A DNA stretch of 25,154 nucleotides. It comes from JALHVH01 sp964585685 (GTDB lineage Bacteria > Acidobacteriota > Aminicenantia > Aminicenantales > Saccharicenantaceae). How positions within the stretch are numbered: position 1 is the first letter of the stretch; each line of letters opens with the position of its first letter. Where the stretch lies: NCBI GenBank assembly GCA_964585685.1, contig CAZPEP010000013.1, positions 1 through 25,154 on the forward strand, read 5' to 3'. Under the pieces are notes generated by a model. It was given only the letters and a program-made list of their open reading frames with translations, was not told where the DNA came from and searched no databases. A program made the translations under genes and the position numbers. Of this stretch, positions 6,231 to 14,138 are shown in pieces.

Positions 6231-8344
6231 AGCCCTTTGATCCGCCTTTCCCATTCCGTAACGGCTTCACGGGCCCGGGCCTTCCGCGGCGTTTCGCCCT
6301 CCTTGGTGTTCTTAAGGTAGAGTTTCATGTGGCCAACAGCATCCTCCAGCTTTTCGAGGCGGCCGAGGAGCGAAGCCAGTCGATGATGATTCTCAGGCGA
6401 AGGGTTCAGCGCGACGGCCTTCTTGAGGTTCTCCTCGGCCAAGTCCAGCCTCCCCAAGGCCGTGTAGATGACCGAGAGGTCGGTGCAGATCTTGGGGTCC
6501 TCAGGATACTCCTTCTTGAGGGCCTCGTCCATCCGGGCGGCCTCCTCACCGCGTCCCATGGCCCCCAGGACATAGGCGTATTTCATCCGAACCGTCTTGT
6601 TCTCCGGTTCGACGTCCAGCGCTTTGCGGTAGAAACCGGCCGCTTCCGCCCAGTTGGCGCGCATGTCCTCGGACCAACCCGCGATGACCGTCGCGTCAAA
6701 GTTCCGAGGGTCCAATTTCAGGGCGGCCCCGCTCGTTGCGAAGGCCTCTGGAAAGCGTCCGGCCTTCATGTAAAAGCTCGCCAGCCTCGAGAGAAGGACG
6801 ACCGAATCCGGCATCCTTCTCAGACCCTCCATAAGGACCTCGATGCCCTCGGCGACCCTCTCCGCTTTGACGAGGAGCGCGCCCAGGCCGATATAGTGCC
6901 AGGGCACGTCGGGCCGCAGGCCTAGAAGTTCGCGGTAGCATTTCTCGGCTTCCCCGAATTTTTCCTCGGACTCCAGGAGCTTCGCCCGCGATAGGATCGC
7001 GCTCTCACCGATCCTGTCCTTGGGATCCGGGAGGGGGTCCTTCCCGACCCTCGGCGCCGCGCCCGCTCCGACGTAGCCCAGGGAACGCAGCCGTTCCTCT
7101 TCGTCCCCCGTCAGGGTTCGGCGGCCGGGTTCCGCGTTTGAGACATGGATACGTATGATCTCGTCGAGCTTCCTGTTGAGGAGCGCGGCCGTCAGGGCTT
7201 CCCGTGGCGCCAGGTCCTTCTCCTCTTTGGGGTCCTTCTTCAGGTCGTAGAGCTCCGACCGGGGGGCCCGGATGAACTTCCGATCCCCGTCGACGATCCC
7301 CACGAGCTCCGACCAGCCGAAGGTTTCGGTGGGATAAAAGCTTTCGAGATAGCAGGGCAGGCCCTCCTTCCTTTTCCCCTCGATGAACGGCAAGAGGCTC
7401 TCTCCCTGGACCTCCGGGTTCACGGGCATCTTCAGCGCGTCGAGGACGGTGGGCATGATGTCGTTGAGCCTGACACTCAAGCCCACGACCAGCCCCCGGG
7501 GGAGGTTCCCAGGAGCGGAAAAGATCAAGGGGACCTTCATCGTTGCATCGTAAATGAAGATGCCGTGGTTGCCCTCCCCATGCTCGCCCATGGATTCACC
7601 GTGGTCCCCGGCAACGACGACGAGAGTCCGGCCCAGGATGCCCCTCGACCGCAGGGCGTCGATGATCCGCCCAAGCTCACGATCCATGAAGGAGATCTCG
7701 CCGTCATAGGGATTGCCTGCGAACCTTTCCTTATACGGCGACGGCGGCTCGTACGGCGCGTGCGGGTCGAAGAAATGGACCCAGGAAAAGAACCGATCCC
7801 GGGATTTCGCGCCCAGCCAGGCAAGGAACGCGTCCGCGACCTTGTCGGCAGTCCTCTCGGAGCGGAACGTTTTCAGCATCTCGTCGTCGCCGAACCGGTC
7901 GTCGTAAACGTCGAATCCTTGGCCGAGCCCGAACCTCGAATCGGTGTTGAAGGAGGCGACGAACGCCGATGTCGCATATCCGTTTTCCTTGAGCCTTTCG
8001 GCCAGCGTCACGGCCTCGTCGGCCAGGTAATAGGCGCCGTTGTTGCGAACCTTGTGGCGGAGGGGGTAGGTCCCCGTGAGGATCGAACAGTGCGAAGGGA
8101 GGGTCAGCGGCGTCGAACAATACGCGTTCGCGAAACGGACGCCGTCCCGGGCCAGGGAATCGAGGACCGGCGTTCCGGCCTTCGCGTACCCATAGGCACC
8201 GACGTGGTCCGCCCGCGTCGTGTCCAGGGTCACGAGGAGGACGTTCAGCCGATCGTCCCTTTTCACGTCGTCGGCGGTCACGGGAAGGACGGACAGGCCC
8301 AGCGAGGCTAGGACAGCGGCGAGAATCAGGGCAGGGAGCTTCAT
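6227..8344 (-). CDS. Sulfatase-fold/TPR fusion protein B (Thr in nucleophile position)
   Basis: 705 residues with the same order as its neighbours: a signal peptide (MKLPALILAAVLASLGLSVL), the sulfatase-superfamily domain with LLVTLDTTRAD (D41), TLPSHCSILTG (Thr81 as presumed nucleophile) and VVAGDHGESMGE, then C-terminal TPR-like repeats from about 460 (for example KFGEAEKCYRELLGLRPDVP and RFPEAFATSGAALKLDPRNF). The ATG at 8344 overlaps the TGA of gene A by four bases (ATGA), and its own TGA overlaps gene C the same way. This fixes the start 24 bp inside the longer reading frame. A Cys does occur two residues after the His (SHCS) but is not in the CxPxR position. The exported catalytic domain with a TPR tail suggests work on a periplasmic or surface substrate within a protein complex. 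Confidence 0.85.
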   Translation of the reverse strand: MKLPALILAAVLASLGLSVLPVTADDVKRDDRLNVLLVTLDTTRADHVGAYGYAKAGTPVLDSLARDGVRFANAYCSTPLTLPSHCSILTGTYPLRHKVRNNGAYYLADEAVTLAERLKENGYATSAFVASFNTDSRFGLGQGFDVYDDRFGDDEMLKTFRSERTADKVADAFLAWLGAKSRDRFFSWVHFFDPHAPYEPPSPYKERFAGNPYDGEISFMDRELGRIIDALRSRGILGRTLVVVAGDHGESMGEHGEGNHGIFIYDATMKVPLIFSAPGNLPRGLVVGLSVRLNDIMPTVLDALKMPVNPEVQGESLLPFIEGKRKEGLPCYLESFYPTETFGWSELVGIVDGDRKFIRAPRSELYDLKKDPKEEKDLAPREALTAALLNRKLDEIIRIHVSNAEPGRRTLTGDEEERLRSLGYVGAGAAPRVGKDPLPDPKDRIGESAILSRAKLLESEEKFGEAEKCYRELLGLRPDVPWHYIGLGALLVKAERVAEGIEVLMEGLRRMPDSVVLLSRLASFYMKAGRFPEAFATSGAALKLDPRNFDATVIAGWSEDMRANWAEAAGFYRKALDVEPENKTVRMKYAYVLGAMGRGEEAARMDEALKKEYPEDPKICTDLSVIYTALGRLDLAEENLKKAVALNPSPENHHRLASLLGRLEKLEDAVGHMKLYLKNTKEGETPRKARAREAVTEWERRIKGL

Positions 8345-10476
8345 CGCGCTTTGAGCCGCCTCTCCCATTCCGCAAGCGCGTTGCGGGCTTTGATGATCCT
8401 GGGCGTGTCGCCCTCTTTCGCAGTGTCGAGGAAGAGCTTCAGATAGGTGATCGCGTCCTTGAGCTTGCCCGTCCTCTCAAGGATCGCCGAATAGCTCAGA
8501 TAGGCTTCCGGCCCCGGCTTCAGCTCGGCGGCTTTCCGGAGGTTTGCTTCGGCCAGGTCAAGCTTGTTCATCGACGCGTAGATCGTCCCGAGGTCGGCAT
8601 GGACCCGGGGGTCGTCCGGATATTCTTTCTTGAGGGCCTCGTCCATCCGGGCCGCTTCCTCTCCCCGGCCGAGGGCCCCCAGGGCATAAGCATATTTCAA
8701 GCGGGTGTACTTGTTCTCCGGCTCGATCTCCAGGGCCTTCCCGAAGTATCCCGCCGATTCCTTCCAGCTGCCGCGCATGTCCTCAGACCATCCGGCGATG
8801 ACCAGGGCGTCTAAATGCCGCGGGTCGCGTTTCAGGGTGGCCCGACTCATCGCGAAGGCCTCCTTGAAGTTCCCGGCCCTCATGTAGAAGCTGGCCAGCC
8901 GCGACATGAGGATGACCGAATCGGGCAGTCTCGCGAGCCCGCTCTTCAGGACCTCGATGCCGTCGCCGACCTTCCGCTCCTTCGCGAGGAGGATGGCTAG
9001 CCCGATGTAATGCCAGGACACGTCCGGCTCCAGCCGGAGGATCTCCCGGTAATATTTCTCGGATTCCTCGAAGTTCCCCTGGTATTCCAGAAGCTTCGCC
9101 TTGAAGAGGATCTTGTATTCCCCCATCTTGTCCTTGGGGTCGGGAAGCGGCCCCTTCCCGATCTTGACCGACGCATCGGCCCCGATGTAGCCCAGGGACC
9201 GCAGGCGATCCTCCTCGTCCCTCGAGAGCGTCCTCCGGCCGGGCGCCGCCTTCGAGGTCTCGGCCTTGATGATATCCTCCAACTTCCTGTTGAGGAGAGT
9301 GGCCGTCCGGGCTTCGCGCGACGCGATGTCCTTCTCCTCCTTGGCGTCCGTCTTCAGATCATAGAGCTCCGAACGGGGCGCCCGGATGAACTTCCAGTTC
9401 CCGTCAATGATCCCCACGAGCTCCGACCAGCCGAAGGTCTCCGGGGGATAGTAGGATTCGAGGTAGCAGGTCAGGTCGCCGTTTTTGCTTCCCTCGATGA
9501 ACGGCAGGAGGCTCTCTCCCTGGACCTCAGGGTTCAACGGGATCTTGAGCATGTCCAGCACCGAGGGCATGAGGTCGATGAGCCTGATCCGCGAGTCGAT
9601 GACGAGGCTCCCGGGCAGGCGCTTGTTGGCGTAGAAGATCATCGGAACCTTCATCGTCCCGTCGTAGATGAAGATGCCGTGGTCGAGCTCTTCCTTCTCC
9701 CCCAAAGCTTCGCCATGGTCCCCGGCGATGACGACGAGCGTCCTGTCGAGCACGCCCTTCGTGCGCAGGGCGTCGATGACCCGGCCCAGCTCGTGGTCCA
9801 TGAACGCGACCTCGCCGTCGTATAGGTTCCCGGCGAACTCTTCCTTGTAGGGAGAAGGCGGGTCGTGAGGCATGTGGGGGTCGAAGAAGTGCACCCAGGA
9901 GAAGAATCGGCTCTCCGCGTTCCCCTCCAGCCAGCGGATGAAGGCGTCGGCGACCTTGTCGCCCCTCCGCTCGGACCGGAACGTCTTCAACATCTGCTCG
10001 TCGTCGACCCGATCGTCATACACGGCGAACCCCTGGTCCACCCCGAACCGCGAATCGACGTTGAACGAGGCGACGAAAGCCGATGTCCGGAACCCCCGGT
10101 CCCGGAGCCTCTCGGCAAGGGTCACGGCTTCCGGCGCAAGATAATAGGACCCGTTGTTGCGTACCTTATGGTAGAGGGGATATGTTCCAGTCAAGATGGA
10201 ACAATGGGAAGGGAGCGTCAGAGGCGCCGGGCAATAGGCGTTGGCGAACCTCACGCCCCCGGCCGCCAGGGCATCGATGTTCGGGGTCCTCGCCTTGCTC
10301 CACCCGTAGGCCCCGATTCTGTCGGCCCTCATCGTGTCCAGGGTGATGAGGAGGACGTTGAGGTTCCCGTCCCGGGCGACTTTGGCTGTGGCACCGGTGC
10401 CCGGGAAGAGGTAAAGGTCCAGTCCCGGGAGGAGCAGAAGAAGAACGAATGAGACGATCTTTACCATGGCCGACAT
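8341..10476 (-). CDS. Sulfatase-fold/TPR fusion protein A, first gene of the operon
   Basis: 711 residues, the promoter-proximal copy. The N-terminus (MSAMVKIVSFVLLLLLPGLD) is a signal peptide or membrane anchor. The catalytic domain carries LLITLDTMRAD (D47), TLPSHCSILTG (Thr87 in the nucleophile place), FFDPHMPHDPP, and IAGDHGEALGE (D253, H254) with a later DHGIF. TPR-like repeats run from about 470 to the end. Two starts are possible: ATG at 10476 and ATG at 10467. Neither has a Shine-Dalgarno sequence, but the promoter just upstream predicts transcription to begin exactly at 10476, so a leaderless start there is preferred. It is closely similar to B and C along the whole length, which points to tandem gene duplication. 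No CxPxR motif is present, so it is unlikely to be a classical formylglycine sulfatase. Confidence 0.85.
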   Translation of the reverse strand: MSAMVKIVSFVLLLLLPGLDLYLFPGTGATAKVARDGNLNVLLITLDTMRADRIGAYGWSKARTPNIDALAAGGVRFANAYCPAPLTLPSHCSILTGTYPLYHKVRNNGSYYLAPEAVTLAERLRDRGFRTSAFVASFNVDSRFGVDQGFAVYDDRVDDEQMLKTFRSERRGDKVADAFIRWLEGNAESRFFSWVHFFDPHMPHDPPSPYKEEFAGNLYDGEVAFMDHELGRVIDALRTKGVLDRTLVVIAGDHGEALGEKEELDHGIFIYDGTMKVPMIFYANKRLPGSLVIDSRIRLIDLMPSVLDMLKIPLNPEVQGESLLPFIEGSKNGDLTCYLESYYPPETFGWSELVGIIDGNWKFIRAPRSELYDLKTDAKEEKDIASREARTATLLNRKLEDIIKAETSKAAPGRRTLSRDEEDRLRSLGYIGADASVKIGKGPLPDPKDKMGEYKILFKAKLLEYQGNFEESEKYYREILRLEPDVSWHYIGLAILLAKERKVGDGIEVLKSGLARLPDSVILMSRLASFYMRAGNFKEAFAMSRATLKRDPRHLDALVIAGWSEDMRGSWKESAGYFGKALEIEPENKYTRLKYAYALGALGRGEEAARMDEALKKEYPDDPRVHADLGTIYASMNKLDLAEANLRKAAELKPGPEAYLSYSAILERTGKLKDAITYLKLFLDTAKEGDTPRIIKARNALAEWERRLKAR

Positions 10477-10482
10477 GCAAAA

Positions 10483-10511
10483 AATATATCAGAATCCGCG
10501 CCCGCCATCAA
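10483..10511 (-). promoter_or_regulatory. Promoter of the six-gene operon, predicted to give a leaderless mRNA
   Basis: Minus strand: TTGATG (10511-10506), a 17-bp spacer ending in TGA (an extended -10 'TGn'), and TATATT (10488-10483). Counting six bases from the -10 box places +1 at 10476, the A of the first ATG of sulfatase-like gene A. No ribosome-binding site is present, in agreement with a leaderless transcript. It lies just downstream of the terminator of the preceding gene. Confidence 0.7.
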
Positions 10512-10518
10512 TCGCCCG

Positions 10519-10558
10519 AAAAGAAAAGCCCTGCCCCGGCGGACCGGGGCAGGGCTTT
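10519..10558 (-). terminator. Rho-independent terminator after TonB receptor 1
   Basis: A perfect 15-bp stem (AAAGCCCTGCCCCGG at 10525-10539 with its complement at 10544-10558) and a 4-base loop. On the minus strand it is followed by TCTTTT; the plus strand has no T-run after it. It lies 24 bp beyond the TonB receptor stop and insulates the operon that starts at 10476. Confidence 0.9.
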
Positions 10559-10581
10559 GAGCGTGTGCGCGTGCTTGAACC

Positions 10582-13500
10582 TTAGAACATGATCCGGAGT
10601 GAGATCTGGGACGTTCTCTGGCCGCTCATCCTCAGCGATTTGCCGAAATTCACATTCGTCCAGCTCGTGGACGGGAGGTCCCAGAAGTAGGATTTGAGGA
10701 GGTTGAAGACCTCGAAGATAGCCTGAACCGTGAATTCCCTCCCGGCCATGGGCACGGTCCAATACTTCTGCAGGGAGATGTTGATGTTGTGGGTCGGGAA
10801 CCACTTGAAGGAGTTCCGCTTTACGAAAGTCTGATCGTAATAGGAGAGGTCATTGGCGCCCGCCGGGGCCGTCGGGATGCCGAAGAGGCTCTTGTCCCAG
10901 CCGGGCTTGCCCCCCGTCCAGGTGATGATCTCCTGGTAGTTATCCCCTCCGAGCCACAGCGGCCTGTCGTTGTAATTGTAGTCTTTGTTCCAGTCGGCGG
11001 AGGAGACATTGGCCCTGACAGAGAATGGCTGGCCGGACGTGAAGTGGAAATTGCTGGAGATCTGCCAGCCGGCGATGACGTTCTTTAGGAACCAGTTGTT
11101 GGAGTCCTTGAAGAAGGGCAGGTCGTAGATCATGCCGCCGACGACTCTGTGCCGCCGGTCGAACTGGGCGTAGCCGTACTCGTCGCCGATCCTTTCGTTG
11201 GAGACGGCTTCCATAGCGGAGCCACTCCCGGTTTGATCCTCGCCGAAGTAGTCGGAGTTCTGGTCCTTGGCCACGCCGAAGGTATAGGCCGTGTACCAGG
11301 ACCAGCCGTCCGCGAACCTCTTGTTGATCGTCGCGGTGAAGGCGTGGTAATCGGATTTCAGGTTCTGGGTCCGCAGATTGACGTCACGGATGGCGGTATA
11401 GGCGTTGATCCCGTTCGGGATGCGGTCCACACCGTCCCCGGTGAAGCGGTTCGGGCGCTGAATGGAGCCCAGATTCACGCCCTTGGACCCCGTGTAATTG
11501 AGCTCGATGGAAACGTTGGGCGAAAGCTCTCTCTGAATCCCGGCAAGCCAGTTATAGGCTTTCTGAGGCTGGAGGTCGGGCAGCATCCAGCGTAGGGCGG
11601 CCTTGTAGCCGGTGATGTTCTCCCTGGGGACGGTCCCGGGATAGGTAACCTTGATGGCCGGGCTTCCCACATCGTACCCGTAGTACGCGTCCCAGCCCGC
11701 GAACGAGGCGAAGGTGAAGTCCGGATAGTTGAACCGGTCGTTCTCATACGTGTTGTTGAACGTGCGGTCATAGGAGACGCCCGCCCCAGCCCGGAGCGAG
11801 GTCTTGCCGTCGCCGGTCAGGTCGTAAGCGAAGCTGACCTTGGGGGCGAAGGCCTTGTAATAGGGGTTCCAGAGCCCCTTGCCGAGCTTCTGGCGGCCGT
11901 CGAAAATGAGGTACCTGATCCCCTCCTCGCCGAACTTCCCCTCGATGAGCGTCTTCGAGTCGAAGCCTTCCTTGGTCCCGAAGGCGGGCATGTTGATGCC
12001 CTTTCCGGACGTTTCCTTGGGGACGCCGTAGTATTCCCATCTCAGGCCGAGGGAAACGGTCAGCTTGTCCGTCACGCGCCAGTCGTCCTGGACGAACAGG
12101 CCGCCTTCAAACCCTTTCCATTTCCTATGGGAATCGCCCTGCTTCCATTCGCCCTGGGCGTTGCCCGAGACGTAAGGATTGCCCTCGGGCGAGTCGGGCG
12201 GGTCGGCCCCGATGACCAGATAGTAGGCCCCGAGGTCGTAGAGAAACCACGTCGAATCCAGGAAGTAGTAGCTCCCCGCGACGTTGGCGTCGAACGTCGA
12301 GTCTGAATTCCAAAGCCTGGCCTCGCCGCCCAGCTTGATGCTGTGGTTGCCGACCTGGAAATTCAGGACATCGACCAGTTGATAGGTGTTGTTGGAGAAA
12401 CTCTGCGGCATGTTCGGGTAGTCGCCGATGACCGTTACGCCGTCGGCAAAGGAGTAGCCGCCGATCGATGGAACCTCCGGGGCGAGGCGCGGCCAGTCCG
12501 CGTAGTCCCGGTGATACCCGATCCGGACCTCGTTGTACATGGTCGGGCTGAAAAGGTGGAGCCAGGTCAATCCCCCGGTGTGATAGGAATAGGGGTTCTT
12601 CTTGATGTTGCCCGGAAGTTGGGCAAAATCCCACTCGTACTTGGCCGTGTTGAAGAGCCAGCGGACGGCCACCCGGTCCTTTTCGGAAAAGATGTGGTCG
12701 ATCTTCAGGCCGAAGTTGTAGCCCCTGGTCTTGGCCGTCCCGTCCCAGACGTACTTCCCGGCGTCGACGAGGCCGTCGCCGTCGATGTCCACGAAATCGT
12801 ACGTCGGCTTGGGGTAGGAGGCGCCGTACTTATCAAAGAAATACTTGGCCGCCCCCGTGGCGCGGCCGATGGCTTCCGGAGTGAAGAACAGAAGCGGGTT
12901 CCGAGCCTCGTCGTCCTGCATGACGCCCTCGAACGAGGCGAAGAAGAACGTTTTATCCTTCTTGATAGGACCACCGACCGTCCCGCCGTATTGAAACCTC
13001 TTGTACGGAGGCAGGTCGTGGGTCAGCCAGTCTTCGCTCTGGAACAGCGCGCTGTCTCCCCGATGGAAGATCCAGGCACTGCCGTGGAGCTCGTTGGTCC
13101 CGGACTTCATGACGGCGTTGATGACGCCGCCGGAGTTCCGGCCATACTCGGCCGAGAAATTGTTGGAGACCAGGCGGAATTCCGCGATGGCCTCGGGCGG
13201 CATGCTCGTCGAGGCGGCTGTAGCCGTGCCGTTGTCGTTGTTGTCGATGCCGTCGATCTGGAAATTGTTCGAAGATCCGCGCATCCCGTTGATCGCGTAG
13301 CCGGAACGGCCGGCGCCGGGGAGGGTCCCAGGGGCGTATCCGATCAGGGCCGTGTAGTCGCGGTTTCCCTGCGGATAGCTCATAAACTCCTTCTCGGTGA
13401 TGACGGTGGACACCTGGGCACGCGTCGTCTCGACCAGGGGCGAGACGCCGATGACCGTGATGTTCTCCTCGAGCTTCCCGAGTTCCAGGTTGAAGTTAAC

Positions 13501-13812
13501 CTTGATTTCCGACCCGATCATGAGCTCAAGCCCTTCCCGGGTCGTCGTCTTGAATCCCTGGATGGCTGCGGTCATCGTGTACATGCCGCGGGGCAGCTTC
13601 TCGATCCTGTACCGTCCCTGATCGTTGGACACGGTTGATTGGACCAATCCCATATTGAGGTTCTTCGCCGTCACCGTGACTCCAGGGAGCGGGGCTCCCT
13701 CGATGTCGAAAACGGTGCCGATGAAGGTTCCGGTATCCTTGGACTGGGCCATTCCGAGAGAAGCCACCAAAAGAAAAGCGATACAGACAAGCGAAAGCTT
13801 TCTTAAGGTCAT
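10582..13812 (-). CDS. TonB-dependent receptor, Oar-like, with carboxypeptidase-regulatory-like N-terminus (receptor 1)
   Basis: 1076 residues. The signal peptide is MTLRKLSLVCIAFLLVASLG. Residues 25-115 form a carboxypeptidase-regulatory-like domain (GTVFDIEGAPLPGVTVTAKN, then DQGRYRIEKLPRGMYTM). A plug domain follows (about 120-240; VSPLVETTRAQVSTVIT, YAINGMRGSSNNFQIDGIDN, FSAEYGRNSGGVINAVMKSG). The rest is a large outer-membrane barrel ending in a terminal Phe (QISLRIMF), as expected for BAM-dependent insertion. This order is that of Oar-like receptors of Acidobacteria and Myxobacteria, which take up or bind large substrates not identifiable from sequence. The ATG at 13812 follows AGGAGG at six bases. 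It has its own promoter (14056-14084), a long leader and a strong terminator, so it is probably a single-gene unit. Confidence 0.92.
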   Translation of the reverse strand: MTLRKLSLVCIAFLLVASLGMAQSKDTGTFIGTVFDIEGAPLPGVTVTAKNLNMGLVQSTVSNDQGRYRIEKLPRGMYTMTAAIQGFKTTTREGLELMIGSEIKVNFNLELGKLEENITVIGVSPLVETTRAQVSTVITEKEFMSYPQGNRDYTALIGYAPGTLPGAGRSGYAINGMRGSSNNFQIDGIDNNDNGTATAASTSMPPEAIAEFRLVSNNFSAEYGRNSGGVINAVMKSGTNELHGSAWIFHRGDSALFQSEDWLTHDLPPYKRFQYGGTVGGPIKKDKTFFFASFEGVMQDDEARNPLLFFTPEAIGRATGAAKYFFDKYGASYPKPTYDFVDIDGDGLVDAGKYVWDGTAKTRGYNFGLKIDHIFSEKDRVAVRWLFNTAKYEWDFAQLPGNIKKNPYSYHTGGLTWLHLFSPTMYNEVRIGYHRDYADWPRLAPEVPSIGGYSFADGVTVIGDYPNMPQSFSNNTYQLVDVLNFQVGNHSIKLGGEARLWNSDSTFDANVAGSYYFLDSTWFLYDLGAYYLVIGADPPDSPEGNPYVSGNAQGEWKQGDSHRKWKGFEGGLFVQDDWRVTDKLTVSLGLRWEYYGVPKETSGKGINMPAFGTKEGFDSKTLIEGKFGEEGIRYLIFDGRQKLGKGLWNPYYKAFAPKVSFAYDLTGDGKTSLRAGAGVSYDRTFNNTYENDRFNYPDFTFASFAGWDAYYGYDVGSPAIKVTYPGTVPRENITGYKAALRWMLPDLQPQKAYNWLAGIQRELSPNVSIELNYTGSKGVNLGSIQRPNRFTGDGVDRIPNGINAYTAIRDVNLRTQNLKSDYHAFTATINKRFADGWSWYTAYTFGVAKDQNSDYFGEDQTGSGSAMEAVSNERIGDEYGYAQFDRRHRVVGGMIYDLPFFKDSNNWFLKNVIAGWQISSNFHFTSGQPFSVRANVSSADWNKDYNYNDRPLWLGGDNYQEIITWTGGKPGWDKSLFGIPTAPAGANDLSYYDQTFVKRNSFKWFPTHNINISLQKYWTVPMAGREFTVQAIFEVFNLLKSYFWDLPSTSWTNVNFGKSLRMSGQRTSQISLRIMF

Positions 13813-14055
13813 TCAACTCCTCCTAAATCCCATGGACATGGAATCTCTTGTTTTCCCCCTCCCGCGAAGCGCCTTCCCGTCTCGCGAGAATCCCCCCGGA
13901 ACGCCATGCCCCTGCACGGACGCTCCGCCCTTCAGTTTTTCGGCGTGGTTTATCGGCTGTATACCCCTCCCTTCTAGAGATTCGCTCATGTCTTGGGAAA
14001 TATGCAAGTTCGGTGCCAACTCGGGAGGGTCATCGAACTCTACATAAACGATTGA
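13813..14055 (-). promoter_or_regulatory. Long 5' leader of TonB receptor 1 with a possible pseudoknot
   Basis: From the predicted transcript start (about 14049) to the ATG there are about 237 nt. On the minus strand AGTTCG (14039-14034) pairs with CGAACT (14012-14007). The loop it closes contains CCCTCCC (14029-14023), which is complementary to GGGAGGG (13971-13965), giving an H-type pseudoknot. CCTCC could alternatively pair with the ribosome-binding site AGGAGG (13824-13819). I could not match it to a known riboswitch class. A 68-codon minus ORF here (14019-13813) has no protein-like features and is not called. This is inference from base pairing only. Confidence 0.4.
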
Positions 14056-14084
14056 ATAATATGATAAATAGATTATTTTGGAAA
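14056..14084 (-). promoter_or_regulatory. Probable promoter of TonB receptor 1
   Basis: In an AT-rich island, minus strand: TTTCCA (14084-14079), 17-bp spacer, TATTAT (14061-14056). The -35 match is only 4 of 6. A 10-bp palindrome CAATTAATTG (14107-14116) lies just upstream and could be an operator. No hairpin terminator for the preceding GWxTD gene was seen between 14085 and 14138. Confidence 0.5.
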
Positions 14085-14138
14085 GTCTTCAGTCGAAAGG
14101 GATATCCAATTAATTGAATAGAATTCGTTTTTCTGGAT

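Noticed and set aside
4104..10476. Formylglycine-dependent sulfatases needing a maturase
   Set aside because: No C/S-x-P-x-R motif exists in any of the three, and no formylglycine-generating or anaerobic maturase gene is in the window.
13813..14055. Match of the TonB receptor 1 leader to c-di-GMP-I, c-di-AMP, glycine, cobalamin or ZTP riboswitches
   Set aside because: The conserved cores I remember for these classes (for example GGGCAAACC-GACGCAAAGCC of c-di-GMP-I) are not present, so no class name is given.
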